From the NCBI GenBank assembly GCA_965140365.1, contig OZ223196.1: a DNA stretch of 64,000 nucleotides; one strand, written 5' to 3'. This document shows, piece after piece, positions 47,113 through 56,240 of the stretch. A program made the translations under genes and the position numbers. The notes under the pieces are model-generated. The model saw only the letters and a program-made list of their open reading frames with translations. It ran no database searches and was not told the DNA's origin. Each line of letters opens with the position of its first letter. The stretch's first letter is position 1. Origin of the DNA: Hydrogenovibrio sp965140365 (GTDB taxonomy: Bacteria; Pseudomonadota; Gammaproteobacteria; Thiomicrospirales; Thiomicrospiraceae).

Positions 47113-49131
47113 TTACCCGCGCGGTGGCATCATTTCCAACCACTCGGGTTCGCTCAATACCGCCACGCCTAACGACTCGGCCTTGGTCAGTTTCGAACCG
47201 GCTTTCTCGCCGGCCACCACATAATCGGTTTTGGCCGATACACTGCCGGTCACTTTCGCACCGAGTGATTCCAGCCAATCTTTAGCCTCCGGCCGACTCA
47301 TTTCGGTTAAGGTGCCGGTCAAAACCACGACTTTTCCGTCAAACGGTGAATCGCTCGGAACCTCGGCGGTTTGCGGTGCCGGCCAATGCATGCCGGCATC
47401 CAGCAAACCTTGAATCACTTCTTCATTATGCGGTTCTTTAAAGAAGTTCACCAAATGTTCCGCCACCACTTCGCCCACATCATCCACTTCGACGAAGGCT
47501 TCAAGCGTGGCCTGTTGAATGCTTGGCAAGTCCTTGAAGTGATTGGCTAAATTGCGCGCGGTGACCTCACCGACTTCCGGAATCCCCAGACTGTAAATAA
47601 ACTTGGCCAAGGTGGTTTCGCGGGACGCTTGAATGCCGTCCACGACATTTTGCGCCGACTTTTCGCCCATGCGTTCCAAGCTCGCCAGCTGTTCGACCGT
47701 TAAATGATAAAAATCATCCGGATGTTTCACCCAGCCGATATCCACCAACTGGTCAATCAGTTTATCACCTAATCCCTGAATATCCATCGCTTTACGCGAT
47801 ACAAAGTGATATAAAGAACGTTTACGCTGGGCCGGGCAAACCAAGCCGCCGGTACAGCGATAAGCCGCTTTATCGGCTTCTTTAACCACATCGGAACCGC
47901 ACTCCGGGCAGTGACTCGGCATTTCAAACAGTCGGGTCTCTTCTGGACGCTGCGCCAACACCGGCCCCACGACTTCCGGAATCACGTCTCCGGCACGGCG
48001 GACAATCACGGTATCGCCGATGCGCACGTCCTTGCGGCGAATTTCATCCATATTATGCAAGGTCGCATTGGAAACCGTCACTCCACCCACGGAAACCGGT
48101 TCCAGACGCGCCACCGGCGTAATCGCCCCGGTTCGCCCGACCTGTACTTCAATGTCTAGCAGCTTCGTCCAGACCTCCTGCGCCGGAAATTTACGGGCAA
48201 TGGCCCAACGCGGGAACCGCGCGGTAAACCCGAGTTGCTGTTGCAAAGCGATGCGATTGACTTTATACACAATGCCATCGATTTCATAGGGCAGCGTTTC
48301 ACGCAAACGCAACAACTTTTCATAGTACCCCAGCAGCCCGTCGAGGTTACGAACCACTTCGGAATGCGGATTGGACGGCAATCCCCATTGCACTAATTGA
48401 TCGATCATGTCCGAATAACGTTCCGGCACCGGCCAGTTGTCGCTGATTTCGCCCCAGCCATAGAGGTAAAAACTCAATTGACGCTTGGCGACGATTTTGG
48501 CATCCAGTTGTCGCAAGGAACCAGCGGCGGCATTTCGCGGGTTGGCAAACACTTTACCGTCGATGGATTGCTGATAGGCATTCAGCTTTTCAAACGCCTG
48601 TTTGGACATAAACACTTCGCCACGCACTTCCACCACATCCGGCCAGGCCTGGCCAAAAAGCTTTAACGGAATGGATTGAATGGTGCGGATATTGTGGGTG
48701 ACGTCTTCACCGACTTGGCCGTCACCGCGGGTGGTGGCTTGCACCAGCTCACCGTGTTCGTAACGGATATTAATGGCCAGACCGTCCATTTTCGGTTCTG
48801 CGGAAAAATCGATTTCCGCCAGGCCTGGCGCTTTTTCCTGAATGCGCTTCATAAACGCGGCCAGGTCTTCGTCATTAAAGGCATTGTCCAACGAGTACAT
48901 GGCCAGGGCGTGACGGACGGTTTTGAATTCGGTCAGGGGCTGATCACCCACGCGCTGGCTGGGGGATTCCTTGACCACCCAATCAGGATGTTCGGTTTCC
49001 AGCACCAGTAATTCTTGGTAGAGTTGATCGTATTGAGGATCGCTGATCAGCGGATCGTCAAGAACATAATACTGATAGCTGTGCTTGTTGAGGGTTTCAA
49101 CTAGGTCGAGGTACTGTTGGCGTTTGGACAT
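47113..49131 (-). CDS. ligA: NAD-dependent DNA ligase
   Basis: 672 residues, the standard LigA length. The adenylated Lys is in AEPKMDGLAINIRYEHG, OB-fold motif VQVGRTGAITPVARLEPV, zinc finger CPECGSDVV...CTGGLVCPAQ, helix-hairpin-helix region and a C-terminal BRCT domain (DGKVVVLTGTLTEMSR). It seals nicks in replication and repair. zipA lies 15 bp upstream on the same strand, as in E. coli. It carries two CCAGGCCTGG copies, 48643 (Gln-Ala-Trp) and 48819 (Pro-Gly-Leu). Confidence 0.96.
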   Translation of the reverse strand: MSKRQQYLDLVETLNKHSYQYYVLDDPLISDPQYDQLYQELLVLETEHPDWVVKESPSQRVGDQPLTEFKTVRHALAMYSLDNAFNDEDLAAFMKRIQEKAPGLAEIDFSAEPKMDGLAINIRYEHGELVQATTRGDGQVGEDVTHNIRTIQSIPLKLFGQAWPDVVEVRGEVFMSKQAFEKLNAYQQSIDGKVFANPRNAAAGSLRQLDAKIVAKRQLSFYLYGWGEISDNWPVPERYSDMIDQLVQWGLPSNPHSEVVRNLDGLLGYYEKLLRLRETLPYEIDGIVYKVNRIALQQQLGFTARFPRWAIARKFPAQEVWTKLLDIEVQVGRTGAITPVARLEPVSVGGVTVSNATLHNMDEIRRKDVRIGDTVIVRRAGDVIPEVVGPVLAQRPEETRLFEMPSHCPECGSDVVKEADKAAYRCTGGLVCPAQRKRSLYHFVSRKAMDIQGLGDKLIDQLVDIGWVKHPDDFYHLTVEQLASLERMGEKSAQNVVDGIQASRETTLAKFIYSLGIPEVGEVTARNLANHFKDLPSIQQATLEAFVEVDDVGEVVAEHLVNFFKEPHNEEVIQGLLDAGMHWPAPQTAEVPSDSPFDGKVVVLTGTLTEMSRPEAKDWLESLGAKVTGSVSAKTDYVVAGEKAGSKLTKAESLGVAVLSEPEWLEMMPPRG

Positions 49132-49146
49132 AAACAGGGTTAGGGC

Positions 49147-50061
49147 TTAAATGGCCGCCGACTCATACGCCACCGCTGCATCGCGCATGGCTTGCAGATC
49201 GGATTCTTTCAAAAGATGGCGCTCGGCATCGTACAGACGCCCGTTCAAACGTTGGGAAATTTTGCGCGACATCATAATCATATCATGCATGACCGCCGGC
49301 GCCTTCACGGTGGTCGGCAATTCCAGAATCAGCACCACTCCGGCGGTTTTCAACTCGCTGTTGGTTGGCTGATCCAGCGGAAAAGTTCCGGGTTCCATCA
49401 GGTTGGCGACACGAATGATTTCATTGCCCATGGAATCTTTTTTCACGAAGATGCTTTGTTCGGAAGGCACCAAACCGACGCCCTGCAAGGTTTGATTGAC
49501 TTTCGGCCAAAGAAAATCATCGGTTCCCATTACGATAATCGCAAAAACCTGAGGGTCTTTCAGCTCGGTTTCCACCTCCGTTTCCGGTGTATTCACACCG
49601 CCTTCCGGAATACCGAAGCTTGGTTTATAGTCGTCGTCATCGGTTGGCGCACCGCCCGCTTCCACGCCGCCGACCGGATGAATGTCTTCCGCTTCCAAAA
49701 CGATATGACGCGGTTTCCGCTCTTCGGTTTCCGCTGTTTCGTCACCATTTTCAACCGGAGAGGCTGGCTTCGGTTTTTCAAATTCTTGGCCAAACGACAA
49801 CCCCAACTGGGAATCCGGAACCACCTCTTCGTCTTCGCCTTCCTCATCCATATGCAAACGGTGTTGCGTTTTTTGAGACAAGGGAATGTGCGCTTCGCCT
49901 AATTCGTTTAAGGCTTTTTCCGCCGAATCACGGTTAGGCCCGGTGGGCGTTCCGTTTTGTTGTGCTGATGAATTGCGCTTTGCCTTGAGTTTTTGAAGGA
50001 TATAAAGCCCGGCAATGACAATAATTGCAAATATCAGTAACACTTGTTGCAATTCGTTCAT
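49147..50061 (-). CDS. zipA: Cell division protein ZipA
   Basis: 304 residues. N-terminal membrane anchor (LLIFAIIVIAGLYILQKLKA), then about 120 residues of acidic, proline-containing linker (HRLHMDEEGEDEEVVPDSQ), and a C-terminal FtsZ-binding domain (FAIIVMGTDDFLWPKVNQTL, MEPGTFPLDQPT, MHDMIMMSRKISQRLNGRLY). It tethers FtsZ to the inner membrane at the septum. Order zipA-ligA is conserved in gammaproteobacteria. Confidence 0.92.
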   Translation of the reverse strand: MNELQQVLLIFAIIVIAGLYILQKLKAKRNSSAQQNGTPTGPNRDSAEKALNELGEAHIPLSQKTQHRLHMDEEGEDEEVVPDSQLGLSFGQEFEKPKPASPVENGDETAETEERKPRHIVLEAEDIHPVGGVEAGGAPTDDDDYKPSFGIPEGGVNTPETEVETELKDPQVFAIIVMGTDDFLWPKVNQTLQGVGLVPSEQSIFVKKDSMGNEIIRVANLMEPGTFPLDQPTNSELKTAGVVLILELPTTVKAPAVMHDMIMMSRKISQRLNGRLYDAERHLLKESDLQAMRDAAVAYESAAI

Positions 50062-50222
50062 TCAGCACTTCCCTTAAGTTTGTTTGAGTTGATAGAATAT
50101 GGAATTATTAATGCGCAAAATTTTACTTTAATTTGGGTACAAAGAAAAGCGCCTACGGATGTTTTAATCGGTTGGCTCCCGTTAAATAAACAACCCCTTC
50201 ACTTTTAAATCAAGAACTTTTC

Positions 50223-51539
50223 ATGTCACAAACAAAACCGACCCCGGCGTTATGGCTGGGCATCGACATTGGTACCTCGGGAATCCGCGGAGTCATTGTT
50301 GAAGAAGTCACCTCTTCAGACGCTTTGCCGACACCGCTTACATTAGCCACGGTTTCCATGCCGTTGCCCGAACGGGATGGCCCCGTCAGTGAACAAAGCG
50401 CCGACCATTGGATTCAGAGTTTGAATCAATTATTTGAAGCCTTGTCCAAAACCGGTTATCTACCGCGAGTCACTCGCATGGCGCTGGATGCCACTTCGTC
50501 AACAGTCTTGCTCGGCAATCGGCATGGCGAAGCCTGGACACCGGCTTTGATGTATGATGACAAACGTGCGTTATCCGAAGCGAAATCTATTCGTCAGGTG
50601 GCACCAAGCGACACGGCGGCCCACGGTGCTTCGAGTACCCTGGCCAAAGTCATGTGGCTGGAACGTCATGCTTTAAATGCAACCCAATATGATGAGGCGA
50701 TCATTTTTCATCAATTGGATTGGGTCAATTTCTACTTAACCGGTCGTTGCAACCTGACGGACGAGAACAATGCCTTAAAACTCGGTTACGACCCGATTCG
50801 CCAGGCCTGGCCAAATTGGTTACAAGCATTAACCAAACGGCCGCTTCCCGAAGTGGTTCCCCCCGGCACACCAATTGGCCGTATTACGCCGTCTTTAGCC
50901 AAGACTTATGGGTTTCAGCCCGAGTTAACCGTATACAGCGGCACCACTGACAGCATTGCCGCCTTCCTGGCCTCCGGTGCCAACCAAATCGGTGATGCGG
51001 TCAGCTCGTTAGGCTCGACCATTGCGCTAAAGCTGCTGTCGGATACGCCGATCTTTGCACCGGAATTTGGCATTTACAGTCATCGTTTATGGAATCAGTG
51101 GCTGGTCGGGGGCGCCTCCAATGCCGGAGGCGCGGTGTTATTAAAATACTTTCCGCTGGAAACGCTGACGTCTCTCATTCCGCGCTTAAATCTCCAAGAA
51201 CCCACCGGGTTAAATTATTACCCTTTGTTGACACCCGGCGAGCGTTTTCCAATCAGTAATCCAAATTTACCGCCAAAGCTGGAACCCCGACCGAATTCAG
51301 ACGAACGTTTTTTGCAAGGTTTATTGGAAGGACTGGTGACCGTCGAAACGATGGGCTATGAACGATTAGAAGCCTTAGGGGCTCCGAAAGTAACGCGTAT
51401 TTTCACCACAGGCGGTGGCATTCAAAATTCGGCGTGGATGGCGCTGCGAATGCAAGGTTTTAACAGCGAGATTATCCCGATGGACAACGCCGATGCGGCT
51501 CTGGGGGTTACCCGCTTATTACAACGGGCCCCCTTCTGA
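50223..51539 (+). CDS. FGGY-family carbohydrate kinase (pentulose kinase-like)
   Basis: 438 residues. Phosphate-binding loop LGIDIGTSGIRGVIVE at the start, LDATSSTVLLGNRHGEAWTP, the central YSGTTDSIAAFLASGANQIG with the catalytic Asp, and the adenosine site FTTGGGIQNSAWM. Shorter than E. coli XylB (484); it resembles the D-ribulose kinase-like branch found in cyanobacteria and plants. Substrate: xylulose or ribulose, unproven. Convergent with cbbY, which also acts on pentulose phosphates. CCAGGCCTGG at 50801 (Gln-Ala-Trp). Confidence 0.88.
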   Translation: MSQTKPTPALWLGIDIGTSGIRGVIVEEVTSSDALPTPLTLATVSMPLPERDGPVSEQSADHWIQSLNQLFEALSKTGYLPRVTRMALDATSSTVLLGNRHGEAWTPALMYDDKRALSEAKSIRQVAPSDTAAHGASSTLAKVMWLERHALNATQYDEAIIFHQLDWVNFYLTGRCNLTDENNALKLGYDPIRQAWPNWLQALTKRPLPEVVPPGTPIGRITPSLAKTYGFQPELTVYSGTTDSIAAFLASGANQIGDAVSSLGSTIALKLLSDTPIFAPEFGIYSHRLWNQWLVGGASNAGGAVLLKYFPLETLTSLIPRLNLQEPTGLNYYPLLTPGERFPISNPNLPPKLEPRPNSDERFLQGLLEGLVTVETMGYERLEALGAPKVTRIFTTGGGIQNSAWMALRMQGFNSEIIPMDNADAALGVTRLLQRAPF

Positions 51540-51567
51540 CCGCTCGGCAATTTGTTAAATCACCGTA

Positions 51568-52329
51568 TCAGGCGTGGGCAATGGCTTTCACCAAATCCAG
51601 ATTCAAATGGCTATGCCCTTTGGCATCGCCGGACAGCACCTCAAACCCATTATCCGGCTCACCCATGTGATCCAGCACCAAATGCGCCGCTGAGAAATCG
51701 TCGTCTTTGGTGTATTCATTAATCGTTACAATGGTGCGCACACTCGCCGCAGAGGACGACAGGATACCGTTTAAGGAATCCTCAAAAGCAATCGCATCTT
51801 CCGGTGTCAACGACATTTGTTCCAAGGCCCAATGATAAATATCCGGCGCCGGCTTTTTAGCCGGCACAATATCACCGGCGGCAATCACTTCAAACCAGGA
51901 CTCGGAATCCTCGCCCAACGTATTGGTCAACAACGCCGTCACATTGGCTGGCGTGGTCGTGGTCACGACTGCCATACGCATGCCCGCATCTCTCGCTTCT
52001 TGAATCAAACGTTCCACACCGGTTCGCAGTGGAATTTTGCCTTCGGACAGCAATTGCGTGTAGAACTTGGTCTTAGCGGCATGCAACCCTTTGACGAAAT
52101 CATCAAAATTTTCCGGCTTTTTGAAGTCGGTATTGAACTTTTCCAAATAATAACGGATGCGCTCTTTACCACCCGTCACCGCCAATAACTCGCCATAAAG
52201 GGCTTCGTCCCAATGCCAATCCAAACCCGCTTCCTCAAAAGCCATGTTAAACGCCACACGGTGGCCATCTCGTTCAGTATCCGCAAGGGTTCCATCTACA
52301 TCAAACAACAATGCTTTTAACTCTGCCAT
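51568..52329 (-). CDS. cbbY: CbbY-type HAD phosphatase
   Basis: 253 residues from the ATG at 52329 (AAGGAAAT upstream); an in-frame start at 52425 would add 32 unlikely residues. HAD motif I LLFDVDGTLADTERDGHR, motif II VVTTTTPANV, motif III KKPAPDIYHWAL and motif IV IAFEDSLNGILSS. The cap region WHWDEALYGELLAVTGGKER is characteristic of CbbY, which removes xylulose-1,5-bisphosphate, an inhibitor of RubisCO. This supports a Calvin-cycle lifestyle, although no RubisCO gene is in the window. Confidence 0.9.
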   Translation of the reverse strand: MAELKALLFDVDGTLADTERDGHRVAFNMAFEEAGLDWHWDEALYGELLAVTGGKERIRYYLEKFNTDFKKPENFDDFVKGLHAAKTKFYTQLLSEGKIPLRTGVERLIQEARDAGMRMAVVTTTTPANVTALLTNTLGEDSESWFEVIAAGDIVPAKKPAPDIYHWALEQMSLTPEDAIAFEDSLNGILSSSAASVRTIVTINEYTKDDDFSAAHLVLDHMGEPDNGFEVLSGDAKGHSHLNLDLVKAIAHA

Positions 52330-52563
52330 AACGTTTATTTCCTTATAATTTTTAAGCATTAAATTTAAAAAAACTGCCGTTATTAAAGCGTATTTCTCGA
52401 AATATGCAACTTTCATGATGAGCAAATAGCAAAAAATTTTGTTGTCACCCTTTTTAAAACTTGGTATAAAACGCAGTTAGATTTTTTTAAGTCTGAGATC
52501 TTTTCACGAGTCAGGGACGAGAGATAAGGTCTTCCTATATAAAACGACAAAAAAGGGAAAGTG

Positions 52564-52992
52564 ATGGAACTTTCACATGATTTTATCGAAAACTACCCTC
52601 TATACGAGCCAAAGCCAGGCGAAGAGTATATGAGCCCTGAAATGCTTGAGCATTTCAAAAACAAATTACAGGCTTGGAAAGAGCAATTGATTTGGGAAGC
52701 CAGCAATACGGTAAACCATTTGAAATCCGACTCCTCCACACCCGCCGATCCCAGTGACCGCGCCTCTCAAGAAGAAGAGTTCGCACTGGAGCTCAGAACG
52801 CGTGATCGTGAGCGCAAACTGATTTCCAAAATCGACAAGTCACTGAGAGACATCGAAGACGGTGAATACGGTTTCTGCCAAATGAGCGGTGAACCGATTG
52901 GTTTAGCGAGAATGGAAGCTCGACCAACCGCCACCCTGACTGTCGAAATGAAAACCAAACAGGAAATGCGTGAAAAACAAGGCATCGCCTAA
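52564..52992 (+). CDS. dksA: DksA-family protein lacking most zinc-finger cysteines
   Basis: 142 residues from the ATG at 52564 (AAGGGAAA upstream; GTG at 52561 is an alternative). The coiled-coil domain with DPSDRASQEEEFALELRTRD contains the acidic tip that enters the RNA polymerase secondary channel. The zinc region reads GFCQMSGEPIGLARMEARPT then LTVEMKTKQEMREK: one Cys remains where classical DksA has four. It resembles the zinc-independent forms known in alphaproteobacteria and DksA2. It should act with ppGpp (see relA). A terminator follows at 53016. Confidence 0.9.
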   Translation: MELSHDFIENYPLYEPKPGEEYMSPEMLEHFKNKLQAWKEQLIWEASNTVNHLKSDSSTPADPSDRASQEEEFALELRTRDRERKLISKIDKSLRDIEDGEYGFCQMSGEPIGLARMEARPTATLTVEMKTKQEMREKQGIA

Positions 52993-53015
52993 TTTTCAAA
53001 TCGCACTCTTCTCTT

Positions 53016-53040
53016 AAAGCGCCTTTAAATGGGCGCTTTT
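53016..53040 (+). terminator. dksA terminator
   Basis: AAAGCGCC (53016-53023) pairs with GGCGCTTT (53032-53039), followed by TTTT-rich DNA. It spans the first possible ATG (53029) of the next gene. Confidence 0.75.
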
Positions 53041-53088
53041 AAATTCAATCGTCCCATCGACGACGACCTAACTCACACTACGGATTTT

Positions 53089-54654
53089 GTGAATTTAACG
53101 TTTCTTATTGATGAATTGTCTCGTGCCGATGTATACCCGCACCCGACCGAAGTCATCACCACGATTGAAACCCATATCTCCATCGTTTTTCTAACCGGCG
53201 ACTATGCCTATAAACTCAAAAAGCCTGTCGATTTCGGTTTTTTGGACTTTTCACAATTGACCGACCGACAACGTTACTGCCAACTGGAAATTCAACTCAA
53301 CCAGCGCAGCGCCCCGGATTTGTATCTCGACATCTGCCCGCTTTATCTTCAAAACGGCCACTTACAGTTCGAAGCGGCCGGCGAACCGGTTGAGTACCTC
53401 ATTAAAATGAAGCAATTCGACCCAAACCGGGTCTTGGGGCGCTATCTAAAAGAAAATACCCTGAACGACATCCAGGTTCGGCAATTATCGGAACGCATTG
53501 CCCAATTTCACGAAACCGCCGAAGCCACCATTGAACAAGACGATTTTGGCCACCCGGATAACCTCATCCACCCGATGTTGGAAAACTTTCCGCCCCTGCT
53601 GAAAAGCTTTAGCCACCCGGACCAGCAGTATCGGCTCAAACAATTGGCGGACTGGACACACTTCACCCAAAAAGCGCTATACGATGACTTGCTCAAACGC
53701 AAAGCCGATGGCTTTATCCGCGCCTGTCACGGCGATATGCATCTCGACAACATTACCTTATTGGAAGACAGCCCAACCCTATTCGACGGCATTGAGTTCA
53801 ATGAACAGTTTCGCTGGATTGATGTGATGAACGACTTGGCGTTCTTGATGATTGATCTCGACAACCGCCAGAAAACGGGACTGAAACGCAAAATCCTCAG
53901 TCAATATTTGAGTTTAACCGGCGACTATAATGGATTGAAATTATTGCGTTTCTATCAAGTTTACCGTTCCATGGTGCGTTCCAAGATCACCGCATTACGG
54001 TATCACCAATTGCCAAAAGATTCGTTCGAAGCACGGCAACATTTTGACCTGGCTCTACAATATTTAAAACAAGCCGAAGACGATGCTTACGCCCTGCCCG
54101 AGCCCAAATTGATTTTAACGGTGGGGGTTTCCGGCTCCGGAAAATCGCACTATGCCCATGAACTTCTCCGCCACCTGGACGCCATTATCCTCAGCTCCGA
54201 TGTCGAACGAAAACGACTGTACGGCATTGAGCCGACACACCGGGTTTCCGAGGTTGAAAAAGCGCGCCTTTACGCGCCGGAAATGAGCCGACAAACCTAT
54301 CAACGCCTTCAACAGCTGGCGGAAACGCTTTTGAGCGAAGGTTACAGCGTCATTGTTGACGCCACTTTTTTAAAGGCCGAACACCGTCAACCGTTTGCTG
54401 ACCTGGCCCAACAACTCAATTGCTCATTCCACCAGCTTTACATCGCGCCTCACGAACAGCTTGAACGCATTCACGACAATCTAACTCGACGCGCCGCTTT
54501 AAACACCAGTCCTTCCGATGCCGACAAAGCCGTTATGCATCGTCAGTTAGAGACGTTTGAAGCGCCTTCTGAAAATGACGTTACCCTAACCCTTTCACCG
54601 GGCAGCCATTTTGATGAAGAATCGCTCAAGAATTGGCTCAACCCGCCGCTATAA
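53089..54654 (+). CDS. Bifunctional APH-like kinase / P-loop ATPase
   Basis: 521 residues from GTG at 53089. An ATG at 53029 gives 20 more residues but lies in the dksA terminator hairpin, so the start is uncertain. The N-terminal half is an aminoglycoside-phosphotransferase-like kinase (YAYKLKKPVDFGFLDFS, ACHGDMHLDNITLLEDSP with the catalytic Asp, FDGIEFNEQFRWIDVMNDLA). The C-terminal half is an AAA_33 zeta-toxin/kinase-like P-loop domain (LTVGVSGSGKSHYAHELLRH, VIVDATFLKAEHR). Such fusions are widespread and of unknown substrate. Confidence 0.87.
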   Translation: MNLTFLIDELSRADVYPHPTEVITTIETHISIVFLTGDYAYKLKKPVDFGFLDFSQLTDRQRYCQLEIQLNQRSAPDLYLDICPLYLQNGHLQFEAAGEPVEYLIKMKQFDPNRVLGRYLKENTLNDIQVRQLSERIAQFHETAEATIEQDDFGHPDNLIHPMLENFPPLLKSFSHPDQQYRLKQLADWTHFTQKALYDDLLKRKADGFIRACHGDMHLDNITLLEDSPTLFDGIEFNEQFRWIDVMNDLAFLMIDLDNRQKTGLKRKILSQYLSLTGDYNGLKLLRFYQVYRSMVRSKITALRYHQLPKDSFEARQHFDLALQYLKQAEDDAYALPEPKLILTVGVSGSGKSHYAHELLRHLDAIILSSDVERKRLYGIEPTHRVSEVEKARLYAPEMSRQTYQRLQQLAETLLSEGYSVIVDATFLKAEHRQPFADLAQQLNCSFHQLYIAPHEQLERIHDNLTRRAALNTSPSDADKAVMHRQLETFEAPSENDVTLTLSPGSHFDEESLKNWLNPPL

Positions 54655-54678
54655 TTCATAACGAACTCGGTTAAACTG

Positions 54679-55257
54679 ATGATTATGATGCGTGCTTTTT
54701 TCAAACTGTTCATTGCGACGGTCGTCGTGCTTTTCCCCATCTATGGATGGGCGGCCGACGAACGCCCCAAACCGATTGACCAAATCACCTTTTTAGGCCT
54801 CACACTGACGGACAACGACCTCGACAGCGTGCGCAAACAACTGTGGGATATCGGCGGCTTTAAACAAGCCGACTCTACCAAACGCCAACGCAACCTGGAT
54901 AAATTTTTCACCTGGTCACGAATACGCGACAGTTACTATGTGGAATTCCGCTACGACAATGCCGGAAAGATCACCTCGGCTTATCGCTTGTTCCGCCCGC
55001 AATCCATTCTATTCGAAAACCGCCGAACCCCCATCAGCACCAAAGCGGTCGCGCAAACCATTGTGAAGCAAATCGGGCCACCCACCCGCATTATTCGAAA
55101 AGGCTGGGGCGGGTCACCCGATTACACCGCTTATATTTGGCAGAACGATCAACTGAAAGTCGAAGTCGACCGTGAAGGCAGTGAACGTTACGGCAATGTC
55201 TTCATTCGCTACACTGTCAACCGAGACCCCTATTTTGTTGCGGAAAAAAACAAATAG
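54679..55257 (+). CDS. Uncharacterised exported protein, 192 aa
   Basis: Signal peptide (MMRAFFKLFIATVVVLFPIYGWAA), with cleavage predicted before DERPKP. The mature 165 residues include ITFLGLTLTDNDLDSVRKQL, FFTWSRIRDSYYVEFRYDNA and VKQIGPPTRIIRKGWGGSPD, with a mixed alpha/beta look. The pattern (a ..LG.tltD...V...L..iGg) resembles small periplasmic proteins of unknown function. It starts 24 bp after the AAA gene stop, so it may be co-transcribed. No family can be named. Confidence 0.8.
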   Translation: MIMMRAFFKLFIATVVVLFPIYGWAADERPKPIDQITFLGLTLTDNDLDSVRKQLWDIGGFKQADSTKRQRNLDKFFTWSRIRDSYYVEFRYDNAGKITSAYRLFRPQSILFENRRTPISTKAVAQTIVKQIGPPTRIIRKGWGGSPDYTAYIWQNDQLKVEVDREGSERYGNVFIRYTVNRDPYFVAEKNK

Positions 55258-55315
55258 GATTAAGATAAAACGGAACGACTGATTTTTTGCGACGACTTTT
55301 GCAGGAGCTTTTTCC

Positions 55316-55537
55316 ATGGACATTTCCACTTCCGCCAACGCTTATGCCTACCAAGGGATTCAAAACGGTTTCAATCAACTGGACAACACCAGTGCGAAAC
55401 TGGCGGATATGAACAATCCTGACAAAGCCGAACCCTTAGTGGATTTAAAGCAATCCGAAACCCAAGTCCAAAGCTCGGCCAAAGCTCTGAAAACCGGCAA
55501 CGACATGCTGGGCACCATTATCGACATTATGACCTAA
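55316..55537 (+). CDS. Small flagellar-rod-like protein, 73 aa
   Basis: CAGGAGC precedes the ATG. The N-terminus (ISTSANAYAYQGIQNGFNQL) and C-terminus (LKQSETQVQSSAKALKTGND) resemble the helical N- and C-terminal segments of flagellar rod and hook proteins, joined directly. No flagellar genes lie nearby. It may be a small axial-protein relative or unrelated helical protein. No signal peptide. Confidence 0.65.
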   Translation: MDISTSANAYAYQGIQNGFNQLDNTSAKLADMNNPDKAEPLVDLKQSETQVQSSAKALKTGNDMLGTIIDIMT

Positions 55538-55644
55538 CATGGTTTAATATGCCTTAAGCGGCTGTGTCCGGTTGGGCTTGAGCGCCACGAAACAACGATA
55601 GTCTTAGATCGATAGTCTTAACTCAAGCTTTTTCATTCAACCTT

Positions 55645-56226
55645 TCAGGTCACATTTCGTTCAACAAATCGCTTCATATTTGACCAGGCCTGGTCAAGAT
55701 GCTGAAAAGCATGATTTCCACCTTCAAACGCACAGACCTCTCCCACATCTTTATAGGCGTCATACGCCCACTGGTACGGAATCACTTCATCGCCTTTATC
55801 CAATAGCAACAGCGCTGGCTGATGGTCATCGACTTGCGTATGAAACGGTTCCAAGGCTTTCAAGTAGGCCTCATCCAAACAAAAGTGTTCACCTGTGGCC
55901 GGATTATCGTGCTCACCTAGATAGGCGCCCAAAACCGGTTTCGGTGTCAGCGCGGGGTTAATCATGCCGATCGGCACGCCATAGCGCTGCGCAATATAAC
56001 GCCCGTAAAAACCGCCCATGGAAGATCCGAAAACACACCAGGCCTGGTCGTTTTTCAATATGGCCTCCCGGACAACGGCGTCTATGGCCTCAACCGAGGC
56101 TTGCGGCGACGAAATAGGATAAGTCGGCGTCAGCACCTCAATGCCTTCGGCTTCGAAGGCTTGCTTGACCCATTGGCCTTTATGACTGTTCCCCGAGCTT
56201 AAAAAACCATGTAAATACAGAATCAT
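55645..56226 (-). CDS. yqiA: YqiA/YcfP-family alpha/beta hydrolase
   Basis: 193 residues. ILYLHGFLSSGNSHKGQWVK at the start, nucleophile elbow VFGSSMGGFYGRYIAQRYG with the catalytic Ser, and catalytic His in EGGNHAFQHLDQAW. It matches the UPF0227/YqiA family of small esterases. Divergent from recJ with only 14 bp between starts, so their promoters overlap. It carries two CCAGGCCTGG copies, 55684 and 56039, both Gln-Ala-Trp. Confidence 0.9.
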   Translation of the reverse strand: MILYLHGFLSSGNSHKGQWVKQAFEAEGIEVLTPTYPISSPQASVEAIDAVVREAILKNDQAWCVFGSSMGGFYGRYIAQRYGVPIGMINPALTPKPVLGAYLGEHDNPATGEHFCLDEAYLKALEPFHTQVDDHQPALLLLDKGDEVIPYQWAYDAYKDVGEVCAFEGGNHAFQHLDQAWSNMKRFVERNVT

Positions 56227-56240
56227 GCTAAAATCTCTTT

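Noticed and set aside
49192..49902. 236-codon plus-strand frame
   Set aside because: Antisense to zipA; product is His/Phe/Arg-rich nonsense typical of a mirror frame.
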